From Bin55 sp964511425 (GTDB lineage Bacteria > Pseudomonadota > Gammaproteobacteria > Pseudomonadales > Azotimanducaceae): a stretch of 64,000 nucleotides of DNA. The DNA lies in the NCBI GenBank assembly GCA_964511425.1, contig CAZEFI010000007.1, positions 1-64,000 of the forward strand, written 5' to 3'. How positions within the stretch are numbered: position 1 is the stretch's first letter; each line of letters begins with the position of its first letter. The position numbers and the translations under genes are program-made. The notes beneath the pieces were generated by a model that was given only the letters and a program-made list of their open reading frames with translations, was not told the DNA's origin and did not search any database. Shown piece after piece: positions 55,226 to 63,716 of the stretch.

Positions 55226-55342
55226 TTAACCTTGTCTCTGTTTGTGTCTCGGTTCCTTCTTACAAATCACGTAGATGACGCGCTTCCTACGCACAATCTT
55301 GCAATTCCTACACATACGTTTTACCGAAGCTCTGACTTTCAC
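55226..55342 (-). CDS. rpmJ: 50S ribosomal protein L36
   Basis: A 38-codon gene with a GTG start at 55342, 25 bases after secY. The product begins MKVRASVKRMCRNCK and ends KKEPRHKQRQG; the cysteines CxxC, a third cysteine and the late histidine give the zinc-binding form. Its place between secY and rpsM is the standard one. It is short enough to be overlooked. Confidence 0.95.
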   Translation of the reverse strand: MKVRASVKRMCRNCKIVRRKRVIYVICKKEPRHKQRQG

Positions 55343-55367
55343 GATTTCTTGGACTCTTTATGCTCGC

Positions 55368-56699
55368 CTAACGTGTTCTACGACTGTAATTTCGTAAGTT
55401 CGACTTTTCCATTAATTTCGCGTAATTACTGGAAAGTAAGTGTGCCTGGATCTGAGACATGAAGTCCATCGAGACTACGACGACAATCAATAATGCGGTA
55501 CCGCCTAACTGAAATTGAATGTCGAAAAAAGCACGCATCAATTCTGGAACCAAGCACACAGACGTAACGTACAAAGATCCAAAAATGGTTAATTTGGTCG
55601 TAACGTCATCAATGTGGTCTGCTGTTTGTTGTCCAGGACGAATACCTTGAATATATGCACCCTGTCGTTTTAAATTGTCTGCAAGTTCTTTGGGATCGCG
55701 CACAATCGCAGTGTAGAAGAAACTAAAGAAAATAATCCCAGCCGCAAATAACAAAATGTAAAGTGGTTGTCCCGGGCTCAGTATCAACGAGATCTCTTGC
55801 AAAAAGCCCAAGCCTTCATTCTGCCCAAACCATTGCGACATCGAGGCTGGTGCAAGTAATAAACTCGATGCAAAAATTGCCGGAATCACGCCTGCCATGT
55901 TTACTTTAAACGGTAGATGACTTGTTTGTCCTTGGACCATACGGCGACCTTGCTGTCGCTTCGCGTAATGAATAGTGATCCGGCGCTCCCCTCGTTCGAT
56001 GAAGACAACGAATCCAACCAAACCGATCGCAAAGACCAAGATTAAAAAGAGAAATGGCATGAAAATCAATCCTTCTCGGGCCATTTCGAAAGCTCCTGCG
56101 ATTGCAGCAGGAAACCCGGACACAATTCCGGCGAAAATAAGTAGAGATATCCCGTTTCCAACCCCGTGTTCGGTTATTTTTTCGCCGAGCCACATCATGA
56201 ATAGTGCACCAGTTACCAAAGTAACGAGCGAAATGAAGAAAAATCCAAATATGGAACTACCTGCAAACGGGAGTCCCTGAGCTACCAAAGTGCTCGTAAG
56301 TGCTACACCTTGAACAATCGAGATAAGCAAGGTGCCGTAGCGAGTGAGTTTGGTGATCTTGCGGCGACCAGATTCGCCTTCTTTCCGGAGTTGATTCAAG
56401 CGGGGGTACATCATCGTCAGCAAATTCATGATGATGCTCGAAGTGATATACGGCATCACGCCGAGAGCCAGAATACTCATACGTTCTAATGCGCCGCCTG
56501 AGAACATATTAAATAGATCGAGTATGCCACCCTGTTGACTATCGAAAAGCCGTTGCAACGCAACCGGATCGATACCGGGCACCGGAATATGTGTACCGAT
56601 ACGATAGACGAGCAACGCAAAGAGGACAAATAGGAGGCGTTTACGAAGTTCCGTTGTCCCAGTTTGAACTCCTGCTAATGCTGGTGCGACTGTAGCCAT
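55368..56699 (-). CDS. secY: Protein translocase subunit SecY
   Basis: Central pore of the Sec translocon, 443 residues with ten membrane helices. Signatures include LLFVLFALLVYRIGTHIPVPG at the first helix, TSSIIMNLLTM, and RDPKELADNLKRQGAYIQGIRPG in the cytoplasmic loop that contacts the ribosome and SecA. Followed by rpmJ, preceded by rplO seven bases away. Confidence 0.98.
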   Translation of the reverse strand: MATVAPALAGVQTGTTELRKRLLFVLFALLVYRIGTHIPVPGIDPVALQRLFDSQQGGILDLFNMFSGGALERMSILALGVMPYITSSIIMNLLTMMYPRLNQLRKEGESGRRKITKLTRYGTLLISIVQGVALTSTLVAQGLPFAGSSIFGFFFISLVTLVTGALFMMWLGEKITEHGVGNGISLLIFAGIVSGFPAAIAGAFEMAREGLIFMPFLFLILVFAIGLVGFVVFIERGERRITIHYAKRQQGRRMVQGQTSHLPFKVNMAGVIPAIFASSLLLAPASMSQWFGQNEGLGFLQEISLILSPGQPLYILLFAAGIIFFSFFYTAIVRDPKELADNLKRQGAYIQGIRPGQQTADHIDDVTTKLTIFGSLYVTSVCLVPELMRAFFDIQFQLGGTALLIVVVVSMDFMSQIQAHLLSSNYAKLMEKSNLRNYSRRTR

Positions 56700-56706
56700 C
56701 TCAATA

Positions 56707-57141
56707 CTACTCTTCTACCTTACCACCAGCTTTGTGAATCGCTGCTGCAGCACCATTCGTAACCTTGATCCCTCGAACGGTCAAGGCTCGGTCAATGTCA
56801 CCTGAGTGAATAATCCGTGCTCTTTTAATATTAGCAGTAATTAACCCTGCGGATTTCAAACTTTGAAGATCAACGATTTCACCTTCTATGGAGTTCAGCT
56901 CGTGCAATCGGACTTCACTGGTTACTCGTTGAATGCGCGAACGAAAACCGAAGGTTGGAATACGCTGTTGCAACGGTAGCTGCCCACCTTCAAACCCTCG
57001 TCTTACGCCACCACCCGACCGAGAGCACTGTCCTTTGTGACCTCGACCACATGTCTTACCTAATCCAGAAGAACCACCTCGGCCGACACGTTTAGATGCC
57101 TTCCTACTACCCTGCGCAGGAGTCAATTCGTTAAGTTTCAC
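56707..57141 (-). CDS. rplO: 50S ribosomal protein L15
   Basis: Late-assembly 50S protein, 144 residues, starting MKLNELTPAQGSRKASKRVGRG with the glycine-rich GSSGLGKTCGRGHKGQ region. Its start overlaps the rpmD stop by four bases. Confidence 0.97.
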   Translation of the reverse strand: MKLNELTPAQGSRKASKRVGRGGSSGLGKTCGRGHKGQCSRSGGGVRRGFEGGQLPLQQRIPTFGFRSRIQRVTSEVRLHELNSIEGEIVDLQSLKSAGLITANIKRARIIHSGDIDRALTVRGIKVTNGAAAAIHKAGGKVEE

Positions 57142-57338
57142 GATTTGGGTGCTTCCTTCACTTCTAGCAAGTAGCTCACTTCATTGATCATCCCTCGAAT
57201 GGAGGGTGTATCTGCAACGATTACTTCATGGCCAATACGACGTAAACCCAAGCCACGGACACAAGCTTGATGTTTCCGCAGTCGACCAGAAATACTCTTC
57301 GTAAGCCGCAGCCGTATCTTAGCAGATTTTTTAGCCAC
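57138..57338 (-). CDS. rpmD: 50S ribosomal protein L30
   Basis: A 66-residue 50S protein with RLTKSISGRLRKHQACVRGLGLRRIG, the conserved L30 helix-strand, and TPSIRGMINEVSYLLEV. It overlaps rpsE by eight bases and rplO by four. Confidence 0.96.
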   Translation of the reverse strand: MAKKSAKIRLRLTKSISGRLRKHQACVRGLGLRRIGHEVIVADTPSIRGMINEVSYLLEVKEAPKS

Positions 57339-57840
57339 GACCGCGTACTTCCTCTTCTGTCTTGTCCCGCTTGAGAGCTACCATTCGAGGAGATCTCATG
57401 TTGACTAATCCTTTGACTGTCGCTCGTACGACATTTGTTGGATTGGTTGAGCCATAACACTTAGCAAGTACATCGCGCACTCCAGCGGCTTCAAGAACGG
57501 CGCGCATCGTACCTCCAGCAATTACGCCGGTTCCTTCCGAGGCAGGTTGCATGAATATTTTGGAGCTACCGTGTTTGGCGACGATGGGATACCAAAGCGT
57601 GACTCCGTTCAGTTCAATATCAAACATATTGCGTCGTGCTACCTGTCCCGATTTCTCAATTGCTTCAGCGCGCTCGCGGGCTTTACCTCGACCAAATCCA
57701 ACTCTACCAGCACCGTCTCCCACGACGGACAGAGCAGTCCAAGAAAGTTGTCGACCTCCCTTGACGGTCTTCGCGACTCGAGTGGACGATACGAGCTTTT
57801 CGACTAATCCTTCTTCCCGGATTTCTTCTGAATACGCCAT
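57331..57840 (-). CDS. rpsE: 30S ribosomal protein S5
   Basis: 30S protein near the mRNA entry channel, important in decoding fidelity. The 169 residues contain the N-terminal double-stranded RNA-binding-like domain (GLVEKLVSSTRVAKTVKGGR) and GFGRGKARERAEAIEKSG. Starts two bases after rplR. Confidence 0.97.
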   Translation of the reverse strand: MAYSEEIREEGLVEKLVSSTRVAKTVKGGRQLSWTALSVVGDGAGRVGFGRGKARERAEAIEKSGQVARRNMFDIELNGVTLWYPIVAKHGSSKIFMQPASEGTGVIAGGTMRAVLEAAGVRDVLAKCYGSTNPTNVVRATVKGLVNMRSPRMVALKRDKTEEEVRGRG

Positions 57841-57842
57841 GT

Positions 57843-58193
57843 TTAAAACTCTAATCCCTTCTTGCGAGCTTCCTCTGCTAATGCCTTGATCCTACCATGA
57901 TAGAGATAACCTGATCGATCGAAAGCTACCTTCGAAATTCCCATATCTTTTGCCCGAGCCGCGATCAGCTCTCCAATTTTCTTAGCGGCGTCTTTATTTC
58001 CGGTCTTTTTCAATTTGAGCGACTTGTCTAGCGTGGAAGCCTGAGTTATCACTTCGTTCCCCGTACTATCAATAACCTGTGCATAGATGTGTTGTGAAGT
58101 TCGATGCACACTCAAACGAACAGCCCCTAACTCCCGCATCTTATATCGTGCTCGCTTCGCACGTCGTCGCCGTGAAAGTTCTTTAATGCTCAT
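57843..58193 (-). CDS. rplR: 50S ribosomal protein L18
   Basis: 5S rRNA-binding protein, 116 residues. LSVHRTSQHIYAQVID and the C-terminal VAFDRSGYLYHGRIKALAEEARKKGLEF are diagnostic. Seven bases after rplF. Confidence 0.97.
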   Translation of the reverse strand: MSIKELSRRRRAKRARYKMRELGAVRLSVHRTSQHIYAQVIDSTGNEVITQASTLDKSLKLKKTGNKDAAKKIGELIAARAKDMGISKVAFDRSGYLYHGRIKALAEEARKKGLEF

Positions 58194-58200
58194 GTTCTTG

Positions 58201-58731
58201 TTATTTCTTTACTTCTTTACGTTTGATGTATTCGCCCTGATAACGTATTCCCTTCCCTTTGTAAGGTTCTGGCGAGCGCTTACTTCGAATATCCGCGGCG
58301 ACTTGCCCAACAAGTTGCCGGTCTACGCCAGTAATTACCACTTCAGTCGGCGACGGGAGATTCAGTTCGATCCCTGTTGGTGGGACAAACTCGACGGGAT
58401 GAGAAAAGCCCAATTGCATTACAAGCACATTATTTTGAAGTTGAGCACGATAGCCTACCCCTTCTATTTGTAACCGTTTTTCCCACTTATCGGAAACTCC
58501 CTTGATCATGTTCTTCACAAGGGCGGTAATCGTTCCAGTCATAGCGCGGGCGTGTCTACTCGTACCGGTCGTCTGAATTCGCAAGATTCCGTTTTGTTGT
58601 TCGGTACTGACCCCGTCCGAGCGTGGTACCGAAAGTTCACCATGTTTTCCTTTTACACTAATTGTTGAGTCGCTTACCGCGACTTCGACACCCGATGGAA
58701 TGGCTATCTCTCGCTCTGTGATCCTCGACAT
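58201..58731 (-). CDS. rplF: 50S ribosomal protein L6
   Basis: 50S protein near the factor-binding site, 176 residues with two similar domains. The second carries the signature KRSPEPYKGKGIRY, and the first starts ITEREIAIPSGVEV. Eleven bases after rpsH. Confidence 0.97.
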   Translation of the reverse strand: MSRITEREIAIPSGVEVAVSDSTISVKGKHGELSVPRSDGVSTEQQNGILRIQTTGTSRHARAMTGTITALVKNMIKGVSDKWEKRLQIEGVGYRAQLQNNVLVMQLGFSHPVEFVPPTGIELNLPSPTEVVITGVDRQLVGQVAADIRSKRSPEPYKGKGIRYQGEYIKRKEVKK

Positions 58732-58742
58732 CTCAAATCACC

Positions 58743-59135
58743 TTAGAAGACGGTACACAACACTTCACCACCAACACCGGCACGCCGGGCAGCACGGTCC
58801 GTCATCAAACCTTGATCGGTGCTCACTATTGCGATTCCTAAGCCCCCATTTACGCGAGGTAGCTCATCTTTCGTTTTATACGTACGCAAACCCGGTCGAC
58901 TCATGCGCTTTAAGTCCTCAATCACTGAAATGCCTTCCAAGTACTTCAGCTTCACAGTGAGTATTGGTTTTACGGACTTATCGACAGAATAACCGAGAAT
59001 ATAACCTTCATCCTGCAACACTTGACATATTGCTTCCTTGATCTTAGAACTCGGCATTGAGACGGTAAGCATCGAAACCATGGTAGCGTTGCGAATGCGC
59101 GTAAGAAAATCGGCAATGGGATCATGCATGCTCAT
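58743..59135 (-). CDS. rpsH: 30S ribosomal protein S8
   Basis: 16S rRNA-binding protein and, in E. coli, repressor of the spc operon through a site in the rplE region. The 130 residues start MSMHDPIADFLTRIRNA and end GIAIVSTDQGLMTDRAARRAGVGGEVLC. Five bases after rpsN. Confidence 0.97.
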   Translation of the reverse strand: MSMHDPIADFLTRIRNATMVSMLTVSMPSSKIKEAICQVLQDEGYILGYSVDKSVKPILTVKLKYLEGISVIEDLKRMSRPGLRTYKTKDELPRVNGGLGIAIVSTDQGLMTDRAARRAGVGGEVLCTVF

Positions 59136-59140
59136 AGAAA

Positions 59141-59446
59141 CTACCAGCTAGACTTCTTCAATCCGGGTATCTCACCGCGCATTGCGGCCTCCCGAAGCTT
59201 AGTTCGCCCTAAACCAAAACGGCGATACACACCTCGCGGACGACCGGTAATTTCACACCGGCGTTGGATCCGGATAGGGTTTGCATCGCGGGGCAACTTT
59301 TGTAGTTGTAACTGTGCCTCCCAACGTGCATCATCGTCGAGAGCTCGATCATTGATCTTGGCTTTCAATTCCGCACGTTTCGTCGCGTATTTGGCAACTT
59401 TCTGTCGGCGTCTCTTCTCGCGTTCAAGCATCGATTTTTTTGCCAT
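59141..59446 (-). CDS. rpsN: 30S ribosomal protein S14, zinc-free long form
   Basis: 101-residue S14 lacking the CxxC pairs of the short zinc form; this long form is typical of proteobacteria. The C-terminus RCEITGRPRGVYRRFGLGRTKLREAA is the family signature. Two bases after rplE. Confidence 0.97.
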   Translation of the reverse strand: MAKKSMLEREKRRRQKVAKYATKRAELKAKINDRALDDDARWEAQLQLQKLPRDANPIRIQRRCEITGRPRGVYRRFGLGRTKLREAAMRGEIPGLKKSSW

Positions 59447-59448
59447 CG

Positions 59449-60006
59449 TTAGCTCCGGAAAGGAAAGTTAAAGGCTTGCAGCAACGCTAGTCCCTCAGCG
59501 TCGTCGCGGGCAGTAGTAGTGATAGTCACGTTTAAGCCACGAAGAGAGTCAATTTTGTCATAATCAATCTCAGGGAAAATAATCTGCTCGGTAATTCCAA
59601 GCGAATAGTTCCCCCGACCGTCGAATGACCGAGGGTTGAGACCTCGAAAATCACGCATACGCGGGATCGCAATTCCGATGAGACGTTCGACGAACTCATA
59701 CATGATCGTCCGTCGTAAAGTCACTTTACATCCAATGGCATTGCCCTCGCGGATCTTAAACGCTGCTTCAGACTTTCGAGCGCGCGTGACTTTTGGTTTC
59801 TGTCCAGCAATCTTTGTCAGGTCGTCTACCGCACCGTCCAACAACTTTCGGTCGGCAATAGCCTTACCTACCCCCATATTGAGGGTTACCTTCACAAGTT
59901 TCGGTACACGCATAACGGACGTGAAACCATATTCGGTCATTAACTTAGGTCGGATCTCATCAATGTACCGTTGGTGAAGATTGTTAGATGAACCGTTAGT
60001 CTTCAA
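59449..60006 (-). CDS. rplE: 50S ribosomal protein L5
   Basis: 5S rRNA-binding protein. I start it at TTG 60006, which overlaps the rplX stop by eleven bases and gives 185 residues (family about 179) beginning MKTNGSSNNLHQRYIDE. The ATG at 60054 would overlap rplX by 59 bases and add an unrelated leader. Core signatures are VTLNMGVGKAIADRKLLD and FRGLNPRSFDGRGNYSLG. Confidence 0.93.
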   Translation of the reverse strand: MKTNGSSNNLHQRYIDEIRPKLMTEYGFTSVMRVPKLVKVTLNMGVGKAIADRKLLDGAVDDLTKIAGQKPKVTRARKSEAAFKIREGNAIGCKVTLRRTIMYEFVERLIGIAIPRMRDFRGLNPRSFDGRGNYSLGITEQIIFPEIDYDKIDSLRGLNVTITTTARDDAEGLALLQAFNFPFRS

Positions 60007-60307
60007 TTGTAGCACCGTTAGATTTAAAGAAGCGCACTTTCTTACCGTCTTCAACGCGAAAGCCTACTTTATCTGCTTTTTCAGTTTCAGGATTCAAAAT
60101 CGCAACGTTAGAAATGTGAAGTGGTGCTTCTTTTTGTAGGCGACCGTGACGCTCCCCAGGTTTTCTTGCTCGGGTGTGTCGCGTGATTTCATTAATCCCA
60201 CTCACTACAACACGATCTTTGCCTCTAAGTTCGACCACATCACCGGTTCGACCTTTGTCTTTCCCAGCCAGCACAATCACCTCATCATCGACTTGAATAC
60301 GACGCAC
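59996..60307 (-). CDS. rplX: 50S ribosomal protein L24
   Basis: Assembly-initiator protein near the exit tunnel, 103 residues. The KOW motif lies near the start (DEVIVLAGKDKGRTGDVVEL) and HISNVAILNPETEKADKVGF follows. Two bases after rplN; its 3' end overlaps the rplE start. Confidence 0.96.
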   Translation of the reverse strand: MRRIQVDDEVIVLAGKDKGRTGDVVELRGKDRVVVSGINEITRHTRARKPGERHGRLQKEAPLHISNVAILNPETEKADKVGFRVEDGKKVRFFKSNGATIED

Positions 60308-60309
60308 CT

Positions 60310-60678
60310 TCAGAGCACCTCTGGAGCGAGTGAAATAATGCGCATGAACTCACGGGCACGTAACTCTCTTGTTACCGGCCCAAAAATGCGAGTGCCGATC
60401 GGTTCTTTAGCTTCATTGACGAGTACTGCTGCATTTTGATCGAAGCGAATCACCGATCCATCTTGGCGCCGAACACCTTTCTTTGTACGCACGACCACTG
60501 CGCGCAATAACTGACCTTTCCGGACACGACTGCGTGGCATGGCTTCCTTGACGCTCACACGAATGACATCGCCAATGTGCGCGTATCGACGACGAGATCC
60601 TCCAAGCACTTTAATACACTGCACTTTTCGAGCACCGCTATTGTCTGCAACATCAAGTACTGTTTCACTCTGGATCAT
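60310..60678 (-). CDS. rplN: 50S ribosomal protein L14
   Basis: 122-residue protein at the subunit interface. It starts MIQSETVLDVADNSGARKVQ and has the signature RAVVVRTKKGVRRQDGSVIRFD. Its ATG overlaps the rpsQ stop by four bases. Confidence 0.97.
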   Translation of the reverse strand: MIQSETVLDVADNSGARKVQCIKVLGGSRRRYAHIGDVIRVSVKEAMPRSRVRKGQLLRAVVVRTKKGVRRQDGSVIRFDQNAAVLVNEAKEPIGTRIFGPVTRELRAREFMRIISLAPEVL

Positions 60679-60950
60679 GTCTGAGCTTTCCTAACCCGTT
60701 CATCTACCGACAGTAATTTCCAAGACTTTGCCTTGGATACAGGACGACATTCTTGAATACTTACCGAGTCGCCAACTTGCGCTTCGTTATTCTCGTCGTG
60801 AACTTGAAACTTTGTAGACCGTCCAATAATCTTTCCATACAATGGATGCCGCACGCGTCGGTCGACGCGCACTGCAATCGTTTTATCGGCGGTATTCGCG
60901 ACAACAAGACCGCTCACGGTTCGAGCATTCGTAGTTTGCGACTCAGCCAT
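60675..60950 (-). CDS. rpsQ: 30S ribosomal protein S17
   Basis: 91-residue 16S rRNA-binding protein with an OB fold. The signature is GDSVSIQECRPVSKAKSW, with GLVVANTADKTIAVRV near the start. Overlaps rpmC by eight bases and rplN by four. Confidence 0.96.
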   Translation of the reverse strand: MAESQTTNARTVSGLVVANTADKTIAVRVDRRVRHPLYGKIIGRSTKFQVHDENNEAQVGDSVSIQECRPVSKAKSWKLLSVDERVRKAQT

Positions 60951-61134
60951 CGCGTTTCTCTCGTATTATGGTGTTAACTCTTGCGATGTTCCGCCGTGCT
61001 TCTTTAATTAAATGTGTTTGTGCTAATTGATCTGACGCACGTTGAAAACGCAAATTAAATTGCTCTTTCTTGAGATTCACATACTCCTCTTCAAGTTCTT
61101 TTAACGACATGGCACGTAGATCCTCTGTTTTCAT
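60943..61134 (-). CDS. rpmC: 50S ribosomal protein L29
   Basis: 63-residue two-helix protein near the tunnel exit. MKTEDLRAMSLKELEEEYVN and LKKEQFNLRFQRASDQL are typical. Its start shares one base with the rplP stop. Confidence 0.96.
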   Translation of the reverse strand: MKTEDLRAMSLKELEEEYVNLKKEQFNLRFQRASDQLAQTHLIKEARRNIARVNTIIREKRDG

Positions 61135-61547
61135 TACATCGCCTGTCTAGCAACTACGGTCGTGGCAAAAGGTAATTTACTCGCAGCAAGTTGAAATGCG
61201 ACACGCGCATCCGCTTCGCTCACACCAGCGAGCTCATACAACACCCGTCCCGGTTGAACCTGTGCGACCCAATATTCGACCGAACCCTTCCCTTTTCCTT
61301 GTCGCACCTCAAGTGGTTTTTTCGTAATCGGTTTATCGGGAAAAACGCGAATCCAAACTTTACCGCCGCGCCGTAAAGATCGAGTCATCGCGCGACGAGC
61401 TGCTTCGATTTGACGTGCAGTCATTCGACCTCGTCCGGACGCCTTCAACCCATATTCTCCAAAACAAACTTTGTTACCACGTTGGGCTAGACCGCGATTG
61501 CGACCTTTTTGTTGTTTACGGTACTTTGTTCTCGATGGTTGAAGCAT
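61134..61547 (-). CDS. rplP: 50S ribosomal protein L16
   Basis: 137-residue protein near the A-site tRNA and the peptidyl transferase centre. Starts MLQPSRTKYRKQQKGRNRGLA and carries RGGKVWIRVFPDKPITKKPLE, the family signature. Eight bases after rpsC. Confidence 0.97.
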   Translation of the reverse strand: MLQPSRTKYRKQQKGRNRGLAQRGNKVCFGEYGLKASGRGRMTARQIEAARRAMTRSLRRGGKVWIRVFPDKPITKKPLEVRQGKGKGSVEYWVAQVQPGRVLYELAGVSEADARVAFQLAASKLPFATTVVARQAM

Positions 61548-61555
61548 GATTAGTG

Positions 61556-62224
61556 CTATTTACCTCGCGGTGCGGTTGATGTTTGTTCTTCTGTATCGCC
61601 AATAACTTCACCTTTGAAGACCCAGACTTTCACACCTAAGACTCCATACGTAGTCATCGCCTCTGCTACCGCGTAATCTATGTCTGCACGTAAGGTGTGC
61701 AATGGAACCCGGCCTTCTGAATAGACTTCTGATCGAGCAAGTTCCTGTCCATTGAGCCGGCCCGATACTCGCACTTTGATGCCCTCGGCTCCTAATCGCA
61801 TTGCGTTTTGGAGAACGCGGCGCACAGCGCGACGATATTGCACGCGTCGTTCCAATTGTTGTGCAACATTGCAAGCTACTAAATACGCATCCAGTTCCGG
61901 TTTCCGCACTTCTTCAACATTGATGACCACAGGCCCGCCGATCCGCTGTTGCAGTTGACCGCGTAATCGCTCAACATCTGCTCCCCTTTGTCCGATGACC
62001 ATACCAGGTCGAGCTGTGTGAATCGTGATTCGGGCATCTTGCGACGGTCGTTGAATGTCAATTCGACTCACGAATGCCTGCTGTAACTCGGACGCGATGA
62101 ACTCCCGAATTTCATGATCATTCTTTAGGAACTCTCGGTACTTTTGCTTATTGGCATACCAAATCGAACTGTGGTCACGAACAATTCCTAATCGGAAACC
62201 ATTTGGATTTACTTTTTGGCCCAT
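61556..62224 (-). CDS. rpsC: 30S ribosomal protein S3
   Basis: 222-residue head protein with KH-type RNA-binding domain (MVIGQRGADVERLRGQLQQR) and helicase role at the mRNA entry. Starts MGQKVNPNGFRLGI. The C-terminal tail is short. Fifteen bases after rplV. Confidence 0.97.
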   Translation of the reverse strand: MGQKVNPNGFRLGIVRDHSSIWYANKQKYREFLKNDHEIREFIASELQQAFVSRIDIQRPSQDARITIHTARPGMVIGQRGADVERLRGQLQQRIGGPVVINVEEVRKPELDAYLVACNVAQQLERRVQYRRAVRRVLQNAMRLGAEGIKVRVSGRLNGQELARSEVYSEGRVPLHTLRADIDYAVAEAMTTYGVLGVKVWVFKGEVIGDTEEQTSTAPRGK

Positions 62225-62239
62225 GTCTATTCCAACTCC

Positions 62240-62584
62240 CTAATCTTCATCAAGGCGATCAGACACAGCTACGGTGATTTGGCATGTGCGTTTTAGGATA
62301 CGATTTCCTCGACCGCGAGCACGCGCACGAAATCGCTTCATGCGAAATCCCTCATTTACATAAATCTCACTGATGGAGAGTTCGTCGATATCAGCATCAA
62401 GGTTCTGTTCCGCATTCGACACCGCAGAGTCGAGAACTTTCTTCACTAATTTGGCACTCTTTTGCACATCGTGTTCGAGAATACTGAGTGCTTCATGAAT
62501 GTTGCGGCCACGAATCTGGTTCGCAACGAGTCGCGCTTTTTGCGGGGACACTCGCAATCCTCTTGCTATTGCTTGTACTCGCAT
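62240..62584 (-). CDS. rplV: 50S ribosomal protein L22
   Basis: 114-residue protein lining the exit tunnel, whose loop is a site for macrolide resistance. It contains SPQKARLVANQIRGR and the C-terminal RFRARARGRGNRILKRTCQI. 23 bases after rpsS. Confidence 0.97.
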   Translation of the reverse strand: MRVQAIARGLRVSPQKARLVANQIRGRNIHEALSILEHDVQKSAKLVKKVLDSAVSNAEQNLDADIDELSISEIYVNEGFRMKRFRARARGRGNRILKRTCQITVAVSDRLDED

Positions 62585-62607
62585 ACCGATGTTTATCCTT
62601 CCAGTTC

Positions 62608-62886
62608 CTAAACTGCCTTCGACTTTCGGTCGCCAGCGTGTCCTTTAAAAGTTCGCGTCGCCGCAAATTCGCCTAATTTATGCCCCACCAGTTCTTCGGT
62701 GATAAACACGGGCATGTGTTGTCTGCCATTGTGCACCAGGATGGTTAAGCCAACCATTTCTGGTACGATCATCGATCGGCGAGACCAAGTTTTAATCGGT
62801 CGCTTGTCTCGACTCTCTTGTGCTTTTTCTACCTTTCGTAGTAAGCTCGTATCTACGAATGGACCTTTACGAATCGAGCGTGCCAT
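62608..62886 (-). CDS. rpsS: 30S ribosomal protein S19
   Basis: 92-residue head protein. It starts MARSIRKGPFVDTSLL and carries RSMIVPEMVGLTILVHNGRQ and GHKLGEFAATRTFKGHAGD. Two bases after rplB. Confidence 0.97.
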   Translation of the reverse strand: MARSIRKGPFVDTSLLRKVEKAQESRDKRPIKTWSRRSMIVPEMVGLTILVHNGRQHMPVFITEELVGHKLGEFAATRTFKGHAGDRKSKAV

Positions 62887-62888
62887 CG

Positions 62889-63716
62889 TTAGTTACGTCC
62901 TCGGCGACGAATGATCAGCCGATCGCTCGGCCGTTTGCGCCTTGTCGTATGCCCTTTGGTGGGGACTCCAGTCGGAGACACCGGGTGACGACCCCCGCTC
63001 GATTTGCCTTCTCCACCACCATGTGGATGATCGACGGGATTCATCGCCACGCCACGTACGGTTGGTCGAATTCCGCGCCAACGTTTGGCACCGGCTTTAC
63101 CAAACGAGCGTAAATTGTGTTCCGTATTCCCCACTTCTCCTAATACCGCACGACACTCGCTCAACACCCGACGCATTTCTCCGGAACGGAGTCGTAAGGT
63201 AGCATAGTTACCTTCGCGTGCGACCAACTGAGCCGAAGTTCCAGCACTACGTGCCAGTTGAGCACCTTTACGAGGTTTAAGTTCGATACAGTGTATTAGG
63301 CTACCAATTGGAACATTTCGTAAGGGCATGGCGTTACCAGACCGGATCGGTACTGTCGACCCAGAACGAATTTCTGCCCCCGGTTTCACACCCTTCGGCG
63401 CGATTATGTACCGACGTTCTCCGTCGGCATATTTCAACAATGCAATATTCGCACTTCGGTTAGGATCGTATTCCAATCGTTCCACGATTGCAGGAACGCC
63501 GTCTTTTTCCCTTTTGAAGTCTACTTTTCGGTAATGCTGCTTGTGCCCTCCACCACGATGGCGCACGGTGATCCGGCCTTTACCATTTCGACCCGCTTGT
63601 GAAGGCTTTGGTTCAAGCAGTGGCTTATATGGAGAGCCCGTGTGCAAAGACTTATCAACGACTTTTGCAACAAAACGGCGCCCCGGCGAAGTTGGTTTTG
63701 TTCGTACCACCGGCAT
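62889..63716 (-). CDS. rplB: 50S ribosomal protein L2
   Basis: 275-residue core 50S protein needed for peptidyl transfer. RHRGGGHKQHYRKVDFKR and RGVAMNPVDHPHGGGEGKS, containing the conserved histidine, are diagnostic. Its start shares one base with the rplW stop. Confidence 0.98.
   Translation of the reverse strand: MPVVRTKPTSPGRRFVAKVVDKSLHTGSPYKPLLEPKPSQAGRNGKGRITVRHRGGGHKQHYRKVDFKREKDGVPAIVERLEYDPNRSANIALLKYADGERRYIIAPKGVKPGAEIRSGSTVPIRSGNAMPLRNVPIGSLIHCIELKPRKGAQLARSAGTSAQLVAREGNYATLRLRSGEMRRVLSECRAVLGEVGNTEHNLRSFGKAGAKRWRGIRPTVRGVAMNPVDHPHGGGEGKSSGGRHPVSPTGVPTKGHTTRRKRPSDRLIIRRRGRN

Noticed and set aside
60007..60054. ATG at 60054 as the rplE start
   Set aside because: It overlaps rplX by 59 bases and adds residues unlike any L5; TTG 60006 gives the expected length and sequence.
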